Under the pieces are notes generated by a model that saw only the letters and a program-made list of their open reading frames with translations, did no database searches and was not told the origin of the DNA. The translations under genes were made by a program, and so were the position numbers. Of a stretch of DNA of 64,000 bases, positions 58,347-64,000 are shown piece after piece. The DNA lies in assembly GCA_009731375.1 (NCBI GenBank), contig BJOX01000071.1, positions 485,154 through 549,153 on the forward strand, given 5' to 3'. Every line of letters starts with the position of its first letter. Within the stretch, counting starts at the first letter, position 1. The stretch comes from Paulinella micropora. Lineage: Eukaryota > Cercozoa > Imbricatea > Euglyphida.

Positions 58347-61124
58347 ATGCTACAGAGCAAGATGATGCAAGAGTTCGAGTGCGATCGCCATGGCGTTGCT
58401 TCCGTCTTCTGCGGAAGCTGTCACCCTGGCGTTGTTCACAAAAACATGGCCACTCTCGAGGGGTTTAGGTCGGAGCACAAGCACGACATGATTCTTACAA
58501 GCTGGATGAAGGCGTTTCAGGGACGTACTATCTTTCGGTATGTAGCAGACACCCTCGATACCTTCGACACTGCGGTTGCCAGGGTGCTTGCGTCGGACGA
58601 CAGAAACTACTGGCATACTGTCTTTCTGGAGGGCAGGGAAGTAGGCCTCAAGATTGACATCGATTACCCAACTGACGAGAACGAGCAGGGCAAGGACTAC
58701 CTGGTGAGGATGTTCATGAATGTAATAGTTGGCGCCATCGACTTGACCCTTGGGGAGGACCTGGAGCTTGTTACCTCGATTGAGGCGACCGACCACGGCA
58801 ATTATCTAGTGTGCTGTGATCTCAAGTATCCAGAGAAGCTGTCTATGCATGTACACTGTGACTACATAACGTTTACCGACGTCAGGCACCTCGCGAGGTT
58901 CATGAAACGGGTGTGTGAGCATGTACAGGTCACTGAACCAGGGCTGGCAGCTGCGATCGACCTCGGTATCTATGCTGCTAATAAGAGCATGAAGCTGCCA
59001 CTTCAGAGGAAGTCTGTTGACCGAGAGCCGCAGCTCATCTTCCCCACTGGCTTCGGATTTTCGGATGAATGTAGCGATGAGATGGCCATCAGGATTGGTT
59101 TTGCTCATAAGCCTGCCTTCCCCGATGAGAAGATCACCGTCGACTACGATGACCTGGAGCCTACCGAGCTGGATGACGATCTCAGTCGTCGCATAAGGCA
59201 GTCCATCATCGAGTACGGAGACTACAGCCCTGAGCAGAATGGCGTGTTTACGGTCATTCCTCGGAATGGACATGGAAATACCTGGATCGTGCAGTTCAAG
59301 GAGAAGGATAGGCAACGTGCGTGCCTTGTGAACCTTGAGGTGACTCACCGTGGCATCAACGATGGAAAGAGAGGACAGGCTACTATGATCAGGATGGTAG
59401 GTGACAGGAAGTTTCGTGTAGAGTGTTTGGTGTGCAACCAGAACACGCTCCTGGACCTCATACAAGAGGACGAGGAAGAAACTGAGGATAAGGAACGCGA
59501 GGCACAAGAAGAGCTGGATGCACTTAGCGAGAACTTGTACGACGATGTGTGCGATAAGCGAGGCGAATATGCTTACGACGCAGACTACGAAATAGGAGAC
59601 GATCTGCCAATCACCACCATCAGGGACGCGATGAGAGAACACACTGAATCAGTTAAGCGCGTGACCGACATCTTCTGCAAGTACTGGGGACGACTGCTGG
59701 CTCGCAAGAAGAAGAATGGCAAGAAGAAGCGTCGTCTCAATGAGGCAAAGGGGCCTTCGTCCGAAGAGCTCAAGCGCAGATACCGTGATGCCCTCAATGT
59801 CTACACAAACAATATCACTGGTTTCATGAACGAGTGGCTTTGCGAAGTTCGTCTAGGTGCCAAGTATGTCATTGCATGCTACGAGCCACACACCAAGACC
59901 TGGATGATGAGGAACACCAGCTGTTGGGAGAAGGAATGTGACTCCGACTACGTCTACACGTTCCCCTTCATGACTGAGACCGGTGGCTTCGGGACTGCGG
60001 TGCGTTCCTACAATTACATGTGGCGCAGAAACCAGGATAGGCGTGTGGCGACGAGCATCAATGTGTGCTTCAGGCGAGAGCAGCTAGAGGCAGGAGTGCT
60101 CAACGTCTTCACTGGCCTTGAAATCTCCCGTGCCAGAGTGAATGCAGACCTTGGCCAAGAGGATCCTCAAGTTCTGCGTGCTGCGGTGACTCCCTACATT
60201 CGCTACCTGCAGTACGTCGTCTGCCAGGGAGATGCAGCACGCTACCACTACCTACAGAAGTGGATCTACGAGGTTATCGTAGAGAAGCGCAAGCCGGAGA
60301 CAGCCATCGTGCTCATCGGAGACCAAGGCACTGGCAAGACGACTCTCTGCCATTTCCTGCGGAAGATTGTAGGTGATCGTTCTGCTATCTTCGTCAACAA
60401 GTCGAGTGAAGCGACCGGTACTCATAACTCGCACTTTGAAGGGAAGATGATCGTCTTCTCGGAGGAAGCGGTCCACTCCACTGACAAGAAGGGGGTCAAT
60501 GTGCTCAAGGATCACATCACTAACGATGTCATGCTTATTAACAGGAAGATGGTGCCCCAGTATACAGTAAGGAATAACATGGCATTCGTCTTTACTGGTA
60601 ACAGTGTGCATACGGTCTGTAACGAGCACAAGGACAGGAGATTTGTGTTCTATCATGTGTCTCACAACATGCCTAAAGCGGAGGCTCAGCAGTACTTCGC
60701 GAAACTTAGTACTGTGGATCCGGTCGTCATTGCCTGGTACTACTACTTCCTCTACCAAGACGAAGGACGAGTGAATCTGCGTGTGGACATTCCCAAGGCC
60801 AACAACACCTTGCACTTCGAAACCGCATTGGCTACTGCACCTTATCATGTACAGTTCATCTTCGAGGCGCTGTATAATAACTTCGAAATAGTGCGCGGGC
60901 TTGGCAAGGTCGGGTGGCTCGAGCAATACAACCGCTGGGTGTCCGAGCGCAGGCTGCGAGGAAACACGTTTATTTCCAGCTACTTTCTGGAGAAGGAGCT
61001 CAAGACCTACACTGTCTGGGACGATCACGAGAGCATCCTATCGCCGACCGTCGAAGCAGCAGCGCAGCTCGCCAAGTTCCGTGCTTCTCTCACTGACACG
61101 GCCTATGCTCCGTTAAGTGGTTAG
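58347..61124 (+). CDS. Primase (AEP)-superfamily 3 helicase
   Basis: 925 residues in a single open frame, no introns. An N-terminal Cys/His cluster (CDRHGVASVFCGSCHPGVVH) precedes the primase domain with GLKIDIDY (catalytic Asp pair near residues 103-105), LSMHVHCDYITF (Ser-x-His-x-His) and YAANKSMKLPLQRK. A basic linker follows (KKKNGKKKRRL). The helicase has LIGDQGTGKTTLCHFL near residue 655, KMIVFSEEAV (Walker B) and AFVFTGNSVH with DRRFVFYHVS (motif C and Arg region). These D5-like fusions initiate replication of large DNA viruses and mobile elements. It is intact and much more GC-rich than the segment C homologue. Confidence 0.85.
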   Translation: MLQSKMMQEFECDRHGVASVFCGSCHPGVVHKNMATLEGFRSEHKHDMILTSWMKAFQGRTIFRYVADTLDTFDTAVARVLASDDRNYWHTVFLEGREVGLKIDIDYPTDENEQGKDYLVRMFMNVIVGAIDLTLGEDLELVTSIEATDHGNYLVCCDLKYPEKLSMHVHCDYITFTDVRHLARFMKRVCEHVQVTEPGLAAAIDLGIYAANKSMKLPLQRKSVDREPQLIFPTGFGFSDECSDEMAIRIGFAHKPAFPDEKITVDYDDLEPTELDDDLSRRIRQSIIEYGDYSPEQNGVFTVIPRNGHGNTWIVQFKEKDRQRACLVNLEVTHRGINDGKRGQATMIRMVGDRKFRVECLVCNQNTLLDLIQEDEEETEDKEREAQEELDALSENLYDDVCDKRGEYAYDADYEIGDDLPITTIRDAMREHTESVKRVTDIFCKYWGRLLARKKKNGKKKRRLNEAKGPSSEELKRRYRDALNVYTNNITGFMNEWLCEVRLGAKYVIACYEPHTKTWMMRNTSCWEKECDSDYVYTFPFMTETGGFGTAVRSYNYMWRRNQDRRVATSINVCFRREQLEAGVLNVFTGLEISRARVNADLGQEDPQVLRAAVTPYIRYLQYVVCQGDAARYHYLQKWIYEVIVEKRKPETAIVLIGDQGTGKTTLCHFLRKIVGDRSAIFVNKSSEATGTHNSHFEGKMIVFSEEAVHSTDKKGVNVLKDHITNDVMLINRKMVPQYTVRNNMAFVFTGNSVHTVCNEHKDRRFVFYHVSHNMPKAEAQQYFAKLSTVDPVVIAWYYYFLYQDEGRVNLRVDIPKANNTLHFETALATAPYHVQFIFEALYNNFEIVRGLGKVGWLEQYNRWVSERRLRGNTFISSYFLEKELKTYTVWDDHESILSPTVEAAAQLAKFRASLTDTAYAPLSG

Positions 61125-61612
61125 TAGAATACATATCTGCAGTTCTCGCACGCGTACACGGAAGGAACTAGATAGCCGTCAGGTCCGGTGACCGCAGGCA
61201 GAGTGTTACGCCTGCAATGCGGACACCTCATGTAGTGTAGCACCGGAGGCCAGCCACATAGTACGCACGGGGATCCAAGCGGAATCTGTACGTTGCCTTG
61301 GCCAGGGACGCAGGCGACACCTCTCTGATGACAATTTCTGCATTCACGCAGATTCAGGCCTTGTGTCACTCGCCTCGTGCGTGGCAGGCTAGGCGCGTCT
61401 GACCGAGGCACGGGAGGCCCGTGTCGTTGCTTTTGCATGTTATAAATAGTAATAAAAGTCTTTTTACAATCATCTGAACACAACCACCGGCCCATAGATA
61501 TCATTCCGGTCGTACTTGAATAACCTCTTCCGCATGAAGCGCAAGACTGTCCTTGCGGAGCGACATCAGAGTCAGGTTGCGACTGGCTAAGTGTGTCTCC
61601 AGTAGTGAACAA
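61121..61612 (-). CDS. Multi zinc-ribbon protein
   Basis: 163 residues with four Cys clusters (SCASCGRGYS; LCSDDCKKTF; ECRNCHQRGVAC; MRCPHCRRNT then ACENCRYVFY), consistent with several zinc ribbons. It is convergent with the primase-helicase, overlapping its stop by 4 bp. A transcription or replication accessory function is a guess from domain type only. Confidence 0.5.
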   Translation of the reverse strand: MFTTGDTLSQSQPDSDVAPQGQSCASCGRGYSSTTGMISMGRWLCSDDCKKTFITIYNMQKQRHGPPVPRSDAPSLPRTRRVTQGLNLRECRNCHQRGVACVPGQGNVQIPLGSPCVLCGWPPVLHYMRCPHCRRNTLPAVTGPDGYLVPSVYACENCRYVFY

Positions 61613-62204
61613 ACACAGAAGTGTCTACTGGCTTGACCCTCGACCTAGTGTCGAGACAAAGGAGTGCCTTATAAGCACACCCACAGGAAGTAAAGAGGCA
61701 TACTGTCTATCCCCTGGGGGCGTTCCTTCACTTACCGCCGCTACACACTTTCCTTGCGAGGAAAGTAAACAAACAACAACAACACACTCAACCTTACAGT
61801 CTGTTTAACCACACGTGGTTAGCCGCACAGAAACGTTCATAACACGTACGTAAGTGCAACAAGGCAAACGAAAAACAGACAAAAACACACACACACACGA
61901 AAACCGTTCAATTGGCATAAAACCTGATTGTGCAATCTACACACACCCTACACCAAAGAAGGTGGCCATCTCTTAGGGAGGTGGTAGGCCAGTCAGAAAA
62001 GACATAGGCCGGGGAAAACAAGTGTAAGACAAACACAGGAGAGCCATAACGGAGGCTGTTTTGAACGAAATTTTTATTCTCGTCTGACACAGACAAGAAA
62101 CACGCCTCTAGTCACACACAAGCACTCCTAACGTGTAGTGTGGCATTGAACAGGTTAACAACTACAAGAACTTGGATTCTGTGCAGTCTACAAGTCATCT
62201 GACA
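61613..62204. other. Non-coding stretch before the tandem repeats
   Basis: No convincing frame on either strand. It contains short CA-rich runs (61885-61900) and scattered CACACAC motifs similar in composition to the repeats that follow. Confidence 0.4.
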
Positions 62205-63320
62205 TCTGTGTGTGAAGAGTCACTAGCACTCGGTACATACACAGATACACACACCCCCCCCCCCTACACACACACACACGCAGAACAGAACGAGAACAAT
62301 CGTTACTGTGAGCAAATAGATTCTCTTCGCGAGACAAGAGACAGTGACAACTTGGGTTTAGCTCAAGAACAGTCATTGAAAATCTATTTTGCAAATTCTG
62401 GTGTGACAAGTGAGGGTGGACAGACAGTGAACGAAAACTGTTTGGTGAGGTGAAAGTCTGGTGTGTATTGTCAGGGTGCACACGAACACAGCGACGGGAC
62501 TGTCAACAAGCAAGCAGCAAGGCATCCCCACCTACGGGAGGGTGAGTTAATCTAAACCTTGCCTATTAACAGTGTGTGTCAAGGGTCAACAGCACTCAAT
62601 ACACACATACAGACATACACACATTACACTCACGAATCCGCTACCACACACGCAGAACAGAACGAGAACAATCGTTACTGTGAGCAAAAGGACTCTCTTT
62701 ACGAAACAAGAGACAGTGACAACTTGGGCCTAGCTCAAGAGCGCTCATTGCAAATCCTTTTTGCCATTTCTGACGTGACGTCACGGGGTGGACAGACAGT
62801 GAACGAAAACTGTTTGGTGGAGTGTAAGTGTGTTGTGTGCTGCCAGGGTGCACGTGAAAGCATCGAATGGACAACTAAACTAGCAAGCAGCAAGGCAACC
62901 TACCTACGGGAAGGTGAATATATACATACCTTGCTTGTCGATCAGTGTGTGTGAAGGGTCAAGAGCACTCGATACACATACACACCCCCTCTCTCTCTCT
63001 CTATACACACACAACACTCGCAAACACACCACACACACAGAACAGAACGAGAGCACTCGTTACTGTCAGCAAAAAGACTCTCTTCGCGAGAAAAGAGAAC
63101 AGTGACAACTTGGGCATAGCTCGAGAACGTTCATTGACAGTCTTTTGCAAATTTCTGTGGTGAAAGGTGAGGGTGAACCGACAGTGAAACGAAAACTGTT
63201 TGGTCACGTGAGAGTGTGGCGTGTTGTGTCAGGGTGCGAGCGAAAGCATCGACTGGTTTGCTAGCAAGCAAACAACAAGGCCACCCCAGCAGCGGGGAGG
63301 GTGAGTACACCTACACCTTG
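62205..63320 (+). repeat. Three tandem repeats of about 375 bp
   Basis: The units begin near 62205, 62572 and 62945 with GTGTGTG(A/C)AG-GTCA, and each contains CAGAACAGAACGAGA (62281, 62653, 63038), TCGTTACTGT, ACAGTGACAACTTGGG and GAACGAAAACTGTTTGGT, ending with AGCAAGGC and a G-rich GGGAGGGTGA box. A fourth start appears at about 63320. Similarity is imperfect with small indels, so the array is not very recent. It lies directly upstream of the ORF at 63504 and may act as its promoter or as the leader of a retroelement. Confidence 0.7.
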
Positions 63321-63503
63321 ATTGTTGACTGTTGTCTGTGCGTGTGAGTGGGGTTGTTGCGTGTCGTGGTGTCGTGCTTAACACAAGCATAGAACACACA
63401 GTGAACGAAACACCAACAAGCAAAACAAAACACGACAACGCAGTCACACGAAGGAAAAAAAAAACATACGATCTTGCTCGTTTTGAACCGCAATAGGGGA
63501 ACT

Positions 63504-64000
63504 ATGGATATTGCGTGGTTAGGCTCTGAAACGAGATCAACCACAGCAATACGATTAGACATGTCAGCACCAGCTGACTCATCCCTCGCATCACCCATGG
63601 GTGGCGGATTCACAACCCCAGCACGGGGAACAGTGAGAGAGGAAGCACCTATCCCTCGTTCTCCCTGGAGAAATGACAAGGACATGGTCATGATACCAAA
63701 TCGTGAGGTTAAATCGAAAGTGTTACAGGATCGCTATCGTACCGCACCGGAGGGATGGCCAACCACCCCGGCGGACGAAGTGGACCATTACACGAATCTA
63801 AATGAAGCCACTAGCTTCATGTTTCCCCACAATCTCTATGGGGACGCTCAGTGGGCACGATGCATCATGGATGAAGAGCACACTAGGGGTATCTTGGGCT
63901 TAGTACCCCACGCACACCCTGCTCTCACCACGAATGGATATGCCGACATGTTCTGCCTCATAGAGCTATATACGGCGTTAGCTATCGAGAGAGATACCTT
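63504..64000 (+). CDS. Unknown protein, continues beyond the window
   Basis: Open from the ATG at 63504 to the window end, at least 165 codons. The N-terminal 50 residues are Ser/Pro/Gly-rich, followed by RSPWRNDKDMVMIPNREVKS and a likely globular domain with NLYGDAQWARCIMDEEHTRG and ALTTNGYADMFCLIELYTAL. A retroelement Gag or a capsid-like protein is possible given the upstream repeats, but nothing diagnostic is visible. Confidence 0.5.
   Translation, partial: MDIAWLGSETRSTTAIRLDMSAPADSSLASPMGGGFTTPARGTVREEAPIPRSPWRNDKDMVMIPNREVKSKVLQDRYRTAPEGWPTTPADEVDHYTNLNEATSFMFPHNLYGDAQWARCIMDEEHTRGILGLVPHAHPALTTNGYADMFCLIELYTALAIERDT

Overview
The window is a eukaryotic nuclear scaffold dominated by integrated copies of an AT-rich, intron-free DNA virus of the polinton-like / virophage-like kind, embedded in long (TATC)n/(GATA)n satellite arrays. 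The right end (from about 54.1 kb) is more GC-rich and carries a different set of virus-like or mobile genes. The host cannot be named from the sequence. The viral assignment rests on a double-jelly-roll-type major capsid protein, a penton-like minor capsid protein, an A32/FtsK-like packaging ATPase, a virion protein with a parvovirus-type phospholipase A2 signature, a fibre ending in an S74 chaperone, a tyrosine recombinase resembling telomere resolvases, and a primase-SF3 helicase.

Layout. (1) Copy A, 1-18633, reads left to right: fibre, small membrane and secreted proteins, PLA2 protein, ATPase, two small proteins, major capsid, minor capsid, a 410-residue structural protein, an F-box-like protein, the resolvase-like recombinase, two accessory genes, a telomere-proximal Lys/Arg-rich gene and a terminal palindrome centred near 18430. 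(2) A 6.6 kb satellite, 18634-25244, switches strand near 20105. (3) Copy B, 25245-44027, is a related virus in inverted orientation with the same core order, three added GIY-YIG nuclease genes and many lesions. (4) A 3.6 kb satellite, 44028-47656, interrupts a gene ('G') at its left edge. (5) Segment C, 47657-53906, has a terminal palindrome, the same about 1.27 kb terminal repeat as copy B, a primase-helicase pseudogene and the C-terminal part of gene G in inverted orientation. (6) A short satellite and a GC-rich minisatellite, 53907-54420. (7) A GC-richer element, 54673-61612, with a 925-residue primase-helicase, two F-box-like proteins and zinc-ribbon proteins. (8) Three tandem repeats of about 375 bp, then an ORF running off the window end.

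B and C are best read as the two ends of one roughly 25 kb linear genome with 1.27 kb terminal inverted repeats. Gene G is split by satellite DNA at an 8-bp duplicated target; its two halves would meet in frame. The most unusual feature is the genome end: in both A and C it is a finite imperfect palindrome (arms about 185 bp) whose centre folds into two small side hairpins, a T shape like parvovirus terminal repeats, in viruses that also encode a telomere-resolvase-like enzyme. Both palindromes stop at the same 10-mer, TCATTTATGT.

Copy A is nearly intact (two frameshifts, one small gap). B and C carry many in-frame stops of all three types plus frameshifts, so they look like decaying endogenous copies. 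Some single-base indels in homopolymers and the N gaps may be assembly errors.
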